Below, one piece after another: positions 7,287-15,028 of a DNA stretch of 64,000 nt. The position numbers were made by a program, and so were the translations under genes. The notes beneath the pieces are model-generated. The model saw nothing but the letters and a program-made list of their open reading frames with translations. It made no database searches and was not told the DNA's origin. The first letter of the stretch is position 1, and each line of letters opens with the position of its first letter. The stretch covers positions 1 through 64,000 of the forward strand of contig JAFQJD010000002.1 of the NCBI GenBank assembly GCA_017415105.1, read 5' to 3'. Origin of the DNA: Clostridia bacterium. Its GTDB lineage: Bacteria > Bacillota > Clostridia > UBA1381.

Positions 7287-8459
7287 ATGTCAAGAATTTG
7301 TATCCCGGATTACGAGTACAAAGAGAGAGTAGCAAGAGCTGCAGAATTGGTTCGCAAGAAAGGTCTGGACGTTATGGTGGTTTCAAGTACCGAGTCAGAC
7401 TACGCAAACGCACGTTATTTCAGTGGCTTCTGGCCGCTATTTGAAAGAGCAGGTGTTGCAATTTCTGCAACAGGTGATGCTGCACTTATGGTTGGTCCGG
7501 AGTGTATCATATTCGCACAGGACGTTGCAAAGATGGATAAGATTTTCTGCTTAAGAGAGTTCAGAGAGTCAGCAGACCCGTCATACCCCGAGCTTCAGGC
7601 AAGCACATTCCGTGATGTGTTCCGTGCAATCGGTGTTACGGGCGAGAACATCAAAATCGGTCTTGGCAGCTATGTTGAGTGCACATTGCCGATTTACGAG
7701 GGCTTAAAGGACAGCTTCCCGAAGGCTGAAATTACAAAGTGCAACGATATTATGGTTGAGTTAAGACAGATTAAGAGTAAGAACGAGCTTGCTTGTATCC
7801 GTGAAGGCTTCCGTATAGTTGACCTTGCAACAGACGAGGTTATCCGTCAGTTGAAGCCGGGCGTTACAGAGCTTCAGATGGTTGGTGTTGCTCAGAGAGT
7901 TATCTACGAGGAAGGTGCAGAATACGAAGGTCTGCCGATGTACGTATTCAGTGAGAAGTCAACAAGCCACGCAATAAGCCGCAGCGGTTACAGAACAATC
8001 AACAAGGGAGACATAGTTCAGCTTAACCTTTCAGCAAAGGTTGACGGCTACTCACCTGCTATCGGTCTTCCGGTTGTTATGGGTAAGCTTGAGGGCGAAA
8101 GACGCCGTGTGGTTGATTTCTGTCTTGATGCTCATAACTGGACAGTTGACCAGATTAAGGCAGGCGTTACAGCAAGCGATATCGCAAAGGATTTCTATAA
8201 GATGTATGTTGACAACGGTTTTGAGAAGAACTTCGTTTACGGACCGTGTCACGGTACAGGTATGATTGAGGTTGAGGCTCCATGGATGGAAACAATTTCA
8301 GACTACAAGCTTCAGGAAAATATGACGTTCCAGGTTGATACATTTATCTCAGGCGACGGATTTGGTGTACGTTGGGAGAAGGGTATCGCTGTTACAAAGG
8401 ACGGTTGCGAGTCAATGACAGACTACCTCAAGAAAGGACTTATAGAACTCGATGTGTAA
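7287..8459 (+). CDS. Creatinase-like M24 family protein (pseudo-aminopeptidase P)
   Basis: 390 residues with an N-terminal creatinase/prolidase domain (1-155) and a C-terminal pita-bread M24 domain. The aminopeptidase P metal ligands are partly lost. The first Asp (in DAG-type motifs) is N247 (QLNLSA) and the second is A258 (YSPAIG), while H228, H322 (CHGTG), the Glu near 329 and E364 (RWEKG) remain. This pattern resembles metal-free creatinase rather than a metallopeptidase. The reaction is probably hydrolysis of a C-N or related bond in a small molecule. GGAGAG precedes the ATG. First gene of a four- or five-gene operon with a creatininase-family gene, whose pairing with a creatinase-like gene is notable. 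Substrate unknown. Confidence 0.8.
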   Translation: MSRICIPDYEYKERVARAAELVRKKGLDVMVVSSTESDYANARYFSGFWPLFERAGVAISATGDAALMVGPECIIFAQDVAKMDKIFCLREFRESADPSYPELQASTFRDVFRAIGVTGENIKIGLGSYVECTLPIYEGLKDSFPKAEITKCNDIMVELRQIKSKNELACIREGFRIVDLATDEVIRQLKPGVTELQMVGVAQRVIYEEGAEYEGLPMYVFSEKSTSHAISRSGYRTINKGDIVQLNLSAKVDGYSPAIGLPVVMGKLEGERRRVVDFCLDAHNWTVDQIKAGVTASDIAKDFYKMYVDNGFEKNFVYGPCHGTGMIEVEAPWMETISDYKLQENMTFQVDTFISGDGFGVRWEKGIAVTKDGCESMTDYLKKGLIELDV

Positions 8460-8826
8460 TAATGTAATAGGTAAAAAGACATGGATAATCCCCGACTGCG
8501 AGCTTCCGCCCGCAGGCGAGGGGGTTGCTAAAGGTCACGAGTCGGTTATTATTGTAAATGACACAGACCATGATGCAGAGATTGCAGTTAAGCTGTTCTT
8601 TACTGACCGTGATGCATACGAGGATATCAAGTGGACGGTTAAAGCGGGCAGAGTGCGTTGCTTCCGTACAAATAATATCGACGATATGTGCGGTTTTGAA
8701 GTACCGCTTGAAACACAGTATGCAATGAAGCTATCATCAAGCTGTGAGATAGTTGTACAGTACGGCAGATTGGACAATACACAAGCTAACTTGGCTTTCT
8801 ATACTACGTTAGCTTACACGGAATGA
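8452..8826 (+). CDS. Sensory rhodopsin transducer (ASRT)-family small-molecule-binding protein
   Basis: 124 residues matching the single-domain beta-sandwich family named after the Anabaena sensory rhodopsin transducer. Landmarks are W-I-x-P near the N-terminus, GHESVIIVND, a central beta region with FTDRD, R-x-x-x-x-R-T-N-N, and the C-terminal IVVQYGRLDNTQANLAFYTT. No rhodopsin gene is nearby. The family has been proposed to bind sugars or similar small ligands, which suits this cluster. The start overlaps the upstream stop by 8 bp, so expression is coupled. It could be a sugar-binding accessory subunit or sensor. Confidence 0.8.
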   Translation: MCNNVIGKKTWIIPDCELPPAGEGVAKGHESVIIVNDTDHDAEIAVKLFFTDRDAYEDIKWTVKAGRVRCFRTNNIDDMCGFEVPLETQYAMKLSSSCEIVVQYGRLDNTQANLAFYTTLAYTE

Positions 8827-8836
8827 GGTGTGAATT

Positions 8837-9571
8837 ATGGAATATAACTTTAGTTTTCCGAGAGAACTTGATAAAGTGAAAGAAAACCGTATTCCTACCG
8901 TTATCTGCGGCGGTACGGTTGAGTACCACGGACCGCACTGCTCATACGGCTGTGATACACTTGTTGCAGAGGGCTTAATCAAAAAGCTTGCAGAGAAAAA
9001 GGAAATTATGATCGCTCCGACAATCTATTACAGTCCGTCAAGCTATGCTGTTGCGGATGAAACAAGCGGAACAGTACATATTGAAGAGGATGTTTTTGAA
9101 GCATATCTGTTCGGAATTTTCACAAATATGCTTTATGCAGGGCTCCGCAATATCTATGTGGTTATACACCACCAGTTCGAGCAGGAAAACCTTATGCCGA
9201 TGACTCTTTCATATATGAAAGCCGCAAAACGTGCTACAATGCGTTACCTTGAGGCAACACAGGGCAAAGGCTGGTGGGGCAGCGAGAACTACAAGAACTA
9301 TTATGAGGACCTCGGCGGCGGCGATGATCCGTTCAGCTGGATTAAGGTTATCCCGACAATGAGCACAGAGGTTCAGAACGCCACAGGCTATGACCACGCA
9401 GGCAAGTATGAGTGCTCAATTCTTATGTCACTCTACCCCGATGCCGTTAAGCTTGAAAGACTTGGCGACATAGAGCATTGGTTTACAAAGAGTGCGGCAG
9501 AGGCATCAACAGAGATTGGTGACGAGATGGTACGTCAGTCACTTGAGTATCTTGAAAAGACCATTGTCTAA
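8837..9571 (+). CDS. Creatininase-family hydrolase
   Basis: 244 residues of the creatininase (creatinine amidohydrolase) fold. Metal-binding residues are seen in E29-x-H31 (GGTVEYHGPH), D40 (YGCD), and H187 with E192 in the HAGxxE-type motif (YDHAGKYECS). The usual NGHxEN motif reads IHHQFEQEN (110-118), so one metal ligand position has changed or shifted. Members open cyclic amides or lactones or hydrolyse keto-cyclitols (for example 3-oxo-inositol hydrolase IolN). The gene starts 10 bp after the ASRT-family gene with GAGGTG upstream. Inference: hydrolyses a cyclic sugar-derived intermediate. Creatinine itself is possible but unproven. Confidence 0.8.
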   Translation: MEYNFSFPRELDKVKENRIPTVICGGTVEYHGPHCSYGCDTLVAEGLIKKLAEKKEIMIAPTIYYSPSSYAVADETSGTVHIEEDVFEAYLFGIFTNMLYAGLRNIYVVIHHQFEQENLMPMTLSYMKAAKRATMRYLEATQGKGWWGSENYKNYYEDLGGGDDPFSWIKVIPTMSTEVQNATGYDHAGKYECSILMSLYPDAVKLERLGDIEHWFTKSAAEASTEIGDEMVRQSLEYLEKTIV

Positions 9572-9583
9572 AAGGAGACTGCT

Positions 9584-10669
9584 ATGAGAATAAATCTTCG
9601 CAAAGAGTTTTTTAGCGAGTGTGAGCATGAGCTTGTGACATTTGGTGATATCAAGGTAACAGCCTACAAATACAAAACAGGCGTTGAGGCATTGCGTGTC
9701 CAAAACCGTCGTGGTCATATCATATTCCTGCCGTTTTTAGCACAACAGATATGGCGGATTGTGTTTGACGGCAAAGACCTTGCAATGGAAACACCGCTCA
9801 AAGAGCCGGTATATTCAAAGGCACTTATGGAAAACTACGGTATGTTCCTTTATCACTGCGGTCTTACAGGCTGTGGTGCACCGCAGGCAGAGGATAAGCA
9901 TCCGCAACACGGCGAGCTTCCCTATAGTGTTTTTGATAAAGCACACATAGAATGTGGTGAGGACGAAAACGGTAAGTTTATAAAGCTTGGCGGAGAGTTT
10001 GAGTATAACGTGGTTTACAGTGCACATTATCTGTTCCACCCCGAAATCAAGCTCTATGAGAACGATACAAAGCTTCGTGTTTCGGTTTCGTTTACTAACC
10101 TTTGCAATGCACCGCTTGAGTATATGTATCTTTGCCATATAAATTACCGTCCGATTGACGGTGCCGAGCTTATATACAGTGCACCCAAGGACAAGGAGCA
10201 TATCATTGTCCACAAGGGCGTATTCCCCGACACACCAAAAGATAAGGCTGAAAAAGTTTTATCATATATGGATAAGGTTCAGGAAAACCCCGCACTTCAT
10301 CACATCGTAGGTGCAGAGGGAACTGTGTTTGACCCGGAAATCTGTATGACAATCAAATACAAGGGCGATGAGGACAATCGAGCTTATACTATGCAGTATA
10401 AGCGTGGTGAGGGTGCGTGCTTTGTAAATCATCCGGTTGATGCGTTGCCGCTTCCGGTGCGTTGGATTTCACGCACAGAGGATGTTGACTCAATGGGTAT
10501 GATTCTTCCGGCATCTGCACAGCATATGGGCAGAGCATATGCAAAGCGAAACGGACTCTTAAAATCGCTTGACAAGGGCGAAACCGCTTCATTCTATATG
10601 GAAACCGGCTGGCTTTCAGATGATGAAGCAAAAGCAATGGAATCAAAGATTCATAAAATGTTAGGATAA
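9584..10669 (+). CDS. DUF4432 family aldose-epimerase-like protein
   Basis: 361 residues with a galactose-mutarotase-type beta-sandwich pattern. Visible parts are G-x-E-A-L-R-V, HGELPYS near residue 107 (a His-Gly pair as in epimerases), NLCNAPLEYMYLCHINY near 170, and a C-terminal GMILPASA...GRAYAKRNG region. DUF4432 proteins are usually found in sugar-degradation operons and are thought to bind or epimerise sugars or keto-sugars. AAAGGAG precedes the ATG, and the gene lies 12 bp after the creatininase-family gene in the same operon. A strong terminator follows directly. Confidence 0.78.
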   Translation: MRINLRKEFFSECEHELVTFGDIKVTAYKYKTGVEALRVQNRRGHIIFLPFLAQQIWRIVFDGKDLAMETPLKEPVYSKALMENYGMFLYHCGLTGCGAPQAEDKHPQHGELPYSVFDKAHIECGEDENGKFIKLGGEFEYNVVYSAHYLFHPEIKLYENDTKLRVSVSFTNLCNAPLEYMYLCHINYRPIDGAELIYSAPKDKEHIIVHKGVFPDTPKDKAEKVLSYMDKVQENPALHHIVGAEGTVFDPEICMTIKYKGDEDNRAYTMQYKRGEGACFVNHPVDALPLPVRWISRTEDVDSMGMILPASAQHMGRAYAKRNGLLKSLDKGETASFYMETGWLSDDEAKAMESKIHKMLG

Positions 10670-10672
10670 TCC

Positions 10673-10711
10673 AAAAAATGGGGTAAATTTTCTATTTACT
10701 CCATTTTTTTA
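10673..10711 (+). terminator. Terminator after the DUF4432 gene
   Basis: AAAAAATGGGGTAAAT pairs with ATTTACTCCATTTTTTT (one G.T) around a 5-nt loop with a T-run. The GH3 gene begins 40 bp later, so GH3 is either expressed by readthrough or from a weak promoter (TAAAAT near 10717). Confidence 0.85.
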
Positions 10712-10752
10712 ATATGTTAAAATAAAGAAAACACGCAAAGGAGATTTAATAT

Positions 10753-12429
10753 ATGAAAAGACCAACACTTAGCGAACTTACATTGACAGAGAAAATCGGA
10801 CAGCTTCTTATGCCGAATCAGTACACCGTTCTGCAGAAGTGCGAGGTTGATGAAACAATGGCACGAAGCAAAGAGGAAATTGCTGATTTTATGTCAAAGT
10901 ACCAATACGGCAGTCTTTGGGGCACAGGTAATATGATGCTCAAAAATGCCAACATGGCTGAAATAAATATCGGGTTTAAAACATCGGCTGCTGAATACAA
11001 GGAATGGCTCGGGGAGTTGCAGAAAAATGTACGTATCCCGATGCTTATCGGTGTTGACTGTGAGAACGGCACAGGCAGAATGGTGTCTGACGGAACTGAT
11101 ACATCATCACCCCTTTCAATAGGTGCGGCAGATGACGAGGAGCTTACATTTGAGCTTGCGGCAGCAGTTGCAAGAGAGATAAAGGCACTCGGTGCAAACT
11201 GGAGATGGACACCGATACTTGATTTCTATAACAGGTTTACGGGCGTTTCATGCGGCAGAATATATTCTGACGACCCTGAAAAGCTTATACGCCTTGCACG
11301 TGCTACAATTAAGGGTACGCAGAGCGAAAAGGTTGCAAGTACAGCAAAGCACTTCCCCGGAAGTGACCCATATGAATTCCGTGACTCGCATATTGTTGGA
11401 ACACATATCAATTTATCATTTGATGAATGGCGGAACACTCAGGCAAAGACATTTCAGGCAATGATTGATGCAGGCGTAGATACTATTATGGTCGGACACC
11501 ACGCATTCCCTGCCGTAGATGATACAATGAATAACGGACGTTATATTCCATCGCCGATGTCAAAGAAAATTGTTTCAGGACTTTTGCGTGAGGAGATGGG
11601 CTTTAAAGGCGTTATTATTACCGATGCAATCACCATGGGTGCGCTTACTGCATACTGCGATTACGAGGATATGCTTATCGGTCTTATCAATGCCGGAAAC
11701 GATATTCTGCTCGGCGTTAATCCGTATGATTATGAGATAGTTGAAAAGGCTGTGCTTGACGGACGCATTCCTATGTCAAGGATTGATGAATCTGCAGAAC
11801 GTGTACTTGAACTCAAGGAGAAAATCGGCTTGTTTGATGAACAGAAAGAAGAAATTGATATGGCAAAACAAGCACCGATAACTGCGGCGATTGACAAGGG
11901 AATGGCTGAAAAGTCAATAACTCTTGTATATGACAAAATAAATATGCTACCGCTTAAAAAGGAAAACATCAAAAGCGTTGCTATTGTTTGCAGTTCACAT
12001 TATGCAGGGACAATGGCAGAGCTTGAGGTTATGAAAGCTGAGTTTGAGGCACGTGGTGCAAAAGCCTTTATTATCGGTAATATCCACGATAAAGAAGTCG
12101 TGAAAAAGCTTGCAGAAGAGAATGACCTCATTGTTTATGCGGCATACGTTGCCCCGCACAGACCGATGGGTATGCCGTCACTCTACGGTGACGTTATGGA
12201 AACGTATTTTAATGCGTTCACATTCGGCAAAGAAAAATCAATCGGTGTTTCGATGGGATATCCCTACCTTTGCCACGATGCAATGGCAGGTGCAAATACG
12301 TTCTTAAACATCTACTCAACAAATCCCGAGGCACAAAAAGCGTTCGTAAAAGCCATTTACGGAGAAATCGTGCCTACAACAAATTCACCTGTTGACCTTG
12401 AGATGAAGCTACGGTATGTTTATTGCTAA
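10753..12429 (+). CDS. Glycoside hydrolase family 3 (NagZ-like)
   Basis: 558 residues with no signal peptide, so intracellular. The (beta/alpha)8 domain carries KHFPG (199-203) and a D-S-H dyad (211-213), as in NagZ-type enzymes that use a His/Asp acid-base. The nucleophile Asp is in TDAITMG (D291). A second Rossmann-like domain (about 390-558) follows, as in two-domain GH3 enzymes. Likely role: removal of a beta-linked non-reducing residue from an imported glycoside; the exact sugar is unknown. AAAGGAG stands 10 nt before the ATG. It belongs to the AraC-linked cluster by position and strand. Confidence 0.88.
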   Translation: MKRPTLSELTLTEKIGQLLMPNQYTVLQKCEVDETMARSKEEIADFMSKYQYGSLWGTGNMMLKNANMAEINIGFKTSAAEYKEWLGELQKNVRIPMLIGVDCENGTGRMVSDGTDTSSPLSIGAADDEELTFELAAAVAREIKALGANWRWTPILDFYNRFTGVSCGRIYSDDPEKLIRLARATIKGTQSEKVASTAKHFPGSDPYEFRDSHIVGTHINLSFDEWRNTQAKTFQAMIDAGVDTIMVGHHAFPAVDDTMNNGRYIPSPMSKKIVSGLLREEMGFKGVIITDAITMGALTAYCDYEDMLIGLINAGNDILLGVNPYDYEIVEKAVLDGRIPMSRIDESAERVLELKEKIGLFDEQKEEIDMAKQAPITAAIDKGMAEKSITLVYDKINMLPLKKENIKSVAIVCSSHYAGTMAELEVMKAEFEARGAKAFIIGNIHDKEVVKKLAEENDLIVYAAYVAPHRPMGMPSLYGDVMETYFNAFTFGKEKSIGVSMGYPYLCHDAMAGANTFLNIYSTNPEAQKAFVKAIYGEIVPTTNSPVDLEMKLRYVYC

Positions 12430-12436
12430 AAACGAA

Positions 12437-12464
12437 TGGCAGACACTTTCGTGTCTGCCACATT
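12437..12464. terminator. Bidirectional terminator between convergent GH3 and GHL6-like genes
   Basis: TGGCAGACAC (12437-12446) pairs with GTGTCTGCCA (12451-12460); T-runs follow on both strands (CATTTTTTATTTT on plus, CGTTTTTAG on minus). It separates convergent genes. Confidence 0.85.
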
Positions 12465-12466
12465 TT

Positions 12467-14350
12467 TTATTTTGTCATTAAAAATGGTTTATACCCTGTT
12501 ATTTCGGGTAGGGTAATTTCAGTTCTGCCATCAGATACAGAAATTTCAAGCTTTTCTTTTTCCGGGAGTGTAACTACACTTTTGTACTCTCCCATTATGC
12601 TCACCTTTCTGCCTCTGGGAAGAACATTGTGCTCCTCAATTATTCCGGCTTTGCCACGAAGCTCGGGGTATGTAACCTTAATATGCAATACATCACCCTT
12701 ATCGCCTGACATTACCGATACACGTGATGTTGACGGCAGAGTTATTGGCTCTATTATCCTTTCGGGCAACAATCTGTCAAGCACTGACTTTACAAAATCT
12801 TTCTGGAATGTTGCACCGTATTTGTAGTACGAATCAAAAATATTAAAAGCAATATGTGCACGATTGCCCTTAACTGCCGCCGCACTGTAGCCAATACACT
12901 TATCGTATGGGATATAGTAATAGCTGTGAAGTCCGTCCCAGCCCTTGTTGAAATACGGCTCGATATAGTCTGAAACACTGTACTCACTCTTCATTTTTAT
13001 ACCGCACGAATATCCGGCATAGACCTCACCGTCAAACTCAAAGAATCCGTCTGTATTGGTGTCCTTTTTAACATCTGTTATGTAGTCCCACACCCTGCCA
13101 TAGCCTATGCTCTCACCGGTTGAAAGGATTGCTCCGTCAAAAGCTTCAAGCTTTTTTGCAAGCTTGTCGGTTATCTTGATATTATCAGGCAACACAAGTA
13201 GCTTGTATTCGTCAAACTCCATATCCTCGTTTACGATGTCATAGGAGATTTTGAGCTCACTCAACATTCGTGCCACACCTCTTGCACAGTCGGGCAGATA
13301 GTCGTGTATAACCTTGTGTGTTGTGCGGTTACGCAATATTGCCGCCTCAACCACAGGTTCTGTGTCCATTGTCCATTCTTCAATTGACATAACATACTCA
13401 TAAATTTTGCCGAGGTCTTTATAAAGCGTTTTTTCAATGCCCTTTCTCGGATGTAAATGGTCACCGATTGACGGGACATAGCCGTAGAGAAGTCCGTCAT
13501 ATACATCGTTTTCAAGACCGGCAACCGTTTTTCTGCCACTCATATCTCCCCAGTCACACGCAAATCTGCCGAACATATACAGTCGGTCCTCTGAATATTT
13601 ACGATAGTAAGGTGCAACAGCCGGCAGATAATCATATCCCCAGAACGCACCGGTTGTAAGACACTCAAGTTCAACGTGGCTCTGATAATCACACAAATCA
13701 TCGTATGGATGGCTGTTTATGATAAGGCGTTTATCTCTCGGTACAAGGTCACGGACCTCTTTAAAAACCTCTCGCATGGTTTTTAGTGCAAATGTTTCTA
13801 CTGCCTCGTCATCGTTTATATCTATGCCCTGCTCTTTCATTTTCTTTATACACGACGGGCAATAGCACGCAACGGGCATCATACAGTCGCAGAATATTCC
13901 TGCAGGATTAAGCGAAAGGATTTCTTTTATTTCTTCATACAGATACTGTCTGTACGGCGTGTTAAAACACGGCGAACGGAAAAAGTTGCTTGCGTGAAGG
14001 TCGCCGGTATAAACAGTGCCGTCTTTATTGATACGCATAAATCCCGGCTCTTTTATCATAAGCTCGTGGTTGACTCCGCCATTAAGATATGCCGTTACCT
14101 CTATGCCTCTTTTCTTACACTCACGCAGAATGTCACCGAACAGATTGCCTTTCATTGTCGGGTACGGAACACCAAGCTTTGTGGGGTAATACGAAAATCC
14201 TACGTTACACCGTGCGAACATATTTATGTACTCAATATGTGCATCAGCAAGTGTCTGTGCAAACTCTGCCGCATCAAAATTTATGCCGAAATCATATACT
14301 CCGGGCATTGTATGGAAATCAAAATGTGCGGCTCTTTTAATTTTTTTCAT
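12467..14350 (-). CDS. Putative glycoside hydrolase (GHL6-type TIM barrel + beta-galactosidase-trimerisation-like domain)
   Basis: 627 residues, no signal peptide. The N-terminal ~330 residues look like a hypothetical glycosyl hydrolase barrel of the alpha-amylase/GHL6 kind (starting AAHFDFHTMPGVYDFGINF, with GIFCDCMMPVACYCPSC near 158 and INSHPYDD near 210). The next ~200 residues resemble a beta-galactosidase trimerisation (glutamine-amidotransferase-like) domain (LLVLPDNIKITDKL). A small C-terminal beta domain ends the protein. GGAGAGG lies 9 nt before the ATG. Its promoter shares the operator-like block of the M24 operon, so it probably belongs to the same regulon. Substrate unknown. Confidence 0.7.
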   Translation of the reverse strand: MKKIKRAAHFDFHTMPGVYDFGINFDAAEFAQTLADAHIEYINMFARCNVGFSYYPTKLGVPYPTMKGNLFGDILRECKKRGIEVTAYLNGGVNHELMIKEPGFMRINKDGTVYTGDLHASNFFRSPCFNTPYRQYLYEEIKEILSLNPAGIFCDCMMPVACYCPSCIKKMKEQGIDINDDEAVETFALKTMREVFKEVRDLVPRDKRLIINSHPYDDLCDYQSHVELECLTTGAFWGYDYLPAVAPYYRKYSEDRLYMFGRFACDWGDMSGRKTVAGLENDVYDGLLYGYVPSIGDHLHPRKGIEKTLYKDLGKIYEYVMSIEEWTMDTEPVVEAAILRNRTTHKVIHDYLPDCARGVARMLSELKISYDIVNEDMEFDEYKLLVLPDNIKITDKLAKKLEAFDGAILSTGESIGYGRVWDYITDVKKDTNTDGFFEFDGEVYAGYSCGIKMKSEYSVSDYIEPYFNKGWDGLHSYYYIPYDKCIGYSAAAVKGNRAHIAFNIFDSYYKYGATFQKDFVKSVLDRLLPERIIEPITLPSTSRVSVMSGDKGDVLHIKVTYPELRGKAGIIEEHNVLPRGRKVSIMGEYKSVVTLPEKEKLEISVSDGRTEITLPEITGYKPFLMTK

Positions 14351-14378
14351 ATCCTTGTACCTCTCCGCTTTTTTCTAT

Positions 14379-14435
14379 ATTATATACCAGCAATTTTCGT
14401 TTGTCTTTGCATTTTAGTAAATAGTTTTTGCATAA
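14379..14435 (-). promoter_or_regulatory. Promoter and AraC-type operator of the GHL6-like gene
   Basis: On the minus strand AAGACA (14402-14407), a 17-bp spacer and TATAAT (14379-14384) repeat the M24 promoter elements. The 34 bp 14402-14435 align without gaps to 7171-7204 with 26 identities (shared TTRTGCAAAAA, ATTTAC, AAAGACA). This points to one common regulator, probably the AraC protein encoded at 6.2-7.1 kb. Confidence 0.65.
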
Positions 14436-14442
14436 TAGTAAA

Positions 14443-14464
14443 AGCAGACACCAAAGTGTCTGCT
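14443..14464 (-). terminator. Terminator of the microcompartment operon
   Basis: AGCAGACAC (14443-14451) pairs with GTGTCTGCT (14456-14464); TTTTACTATT follows on the minus strand. It lies 8 bp past the last BMC gene. Confidence 0.8.
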
Positions 14465-14471
14465 ATTGCTT

Positions 14472-15017
14472 TTATAATATTGCGTCCCAGAGCTCCTCGT
14501 GCGGATTTGCGATAACCTCTGTGTTTATCAGAACGCCTTCCTCTGCCGCAAGCTTTGCACCGGCTTCAACTGCCGCACGGACATCGCTGACATCGCCTGT
14601 AAGTGTTACGAAGCACTTACCTGCAAGTCCACGTGCCACACGTACTTCAATAAGCTCGATATAGCCTGACTTAACTGCCGCATCTGCCGCTTTTATTGCA
14701 CTTGCCGCTGTGAAGGTTTCAATAATTCCCAGTGAACGCTTGTTTGTAACCTCAACTGCACCGTGAACTGCCTCAAATACGTTCTTGGCAAGGTTACCTA
14801 TTACAAACGACTCAATGAGTGCGTCCTCTGCGATTACTGCCGCATGGTCAACTGATGCCTTTATAGCTGAAAGCTCACCGCCAACGATTGTTACATATTT
14901 ACCCGGACATACTGCACCGGAGCTTAAAAGTGTTATTCCTGCACTCTTAAGCATTTCGTCTGTTACAAGAATACCCTTTGATACGTTCTTGCACTCTACT
15001 AAACCTATAGAATTCAT
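14472..15017 (-). CDS. BMC-T tandem-domain shell protein, PduT-like with Fe-S cysteine
   Basis: 181 residues made of two BMC domains (about 1-88 and 93-178) that form pseudohexameric trimers of the microcompartment shell. C37 in the pore loop (GAVCPGKY) matches PduT, where three such cysteines hold a [4Fe-4S] cluster at the trimer axis. The second domain has the equivalent GLAGKCFVTL. It is adjacent to the PduS-like Fe-S flavoprotein gene, its usual electron-transfer partner. Inferred role: conduct electrons across the shell to help recycle internal cofactor. Last gene of the operon. Confidence 0.9.
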   Translation of the reverse strand: MNSIGLVECKNVSKGILVTDEMLKSAGITLLSSGAVCPGKYVTIVGGELSAIKASVDHAAVIAEDALIESFVIGNLAKNVFEAVHGAVEVTNKRSLGIIETFTAASAIKAADAAVKSGYIELIEVRVARGLAGKCFVTLTGDVSDVRAAVEAGAKLAAEEGVLINTEVIANPHEELWDAIL

Positions 15018-15028
15018 TAACGGTTACC

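Noticed and set aside
8837-9571. A complete creatinine degradation operon
   Set aside because: Creatininase- and creatinase-fold genes are present, but metal-site changes, glycosidase neighbours and the lack of sarcosine genes make creatinine an unproven substrate.
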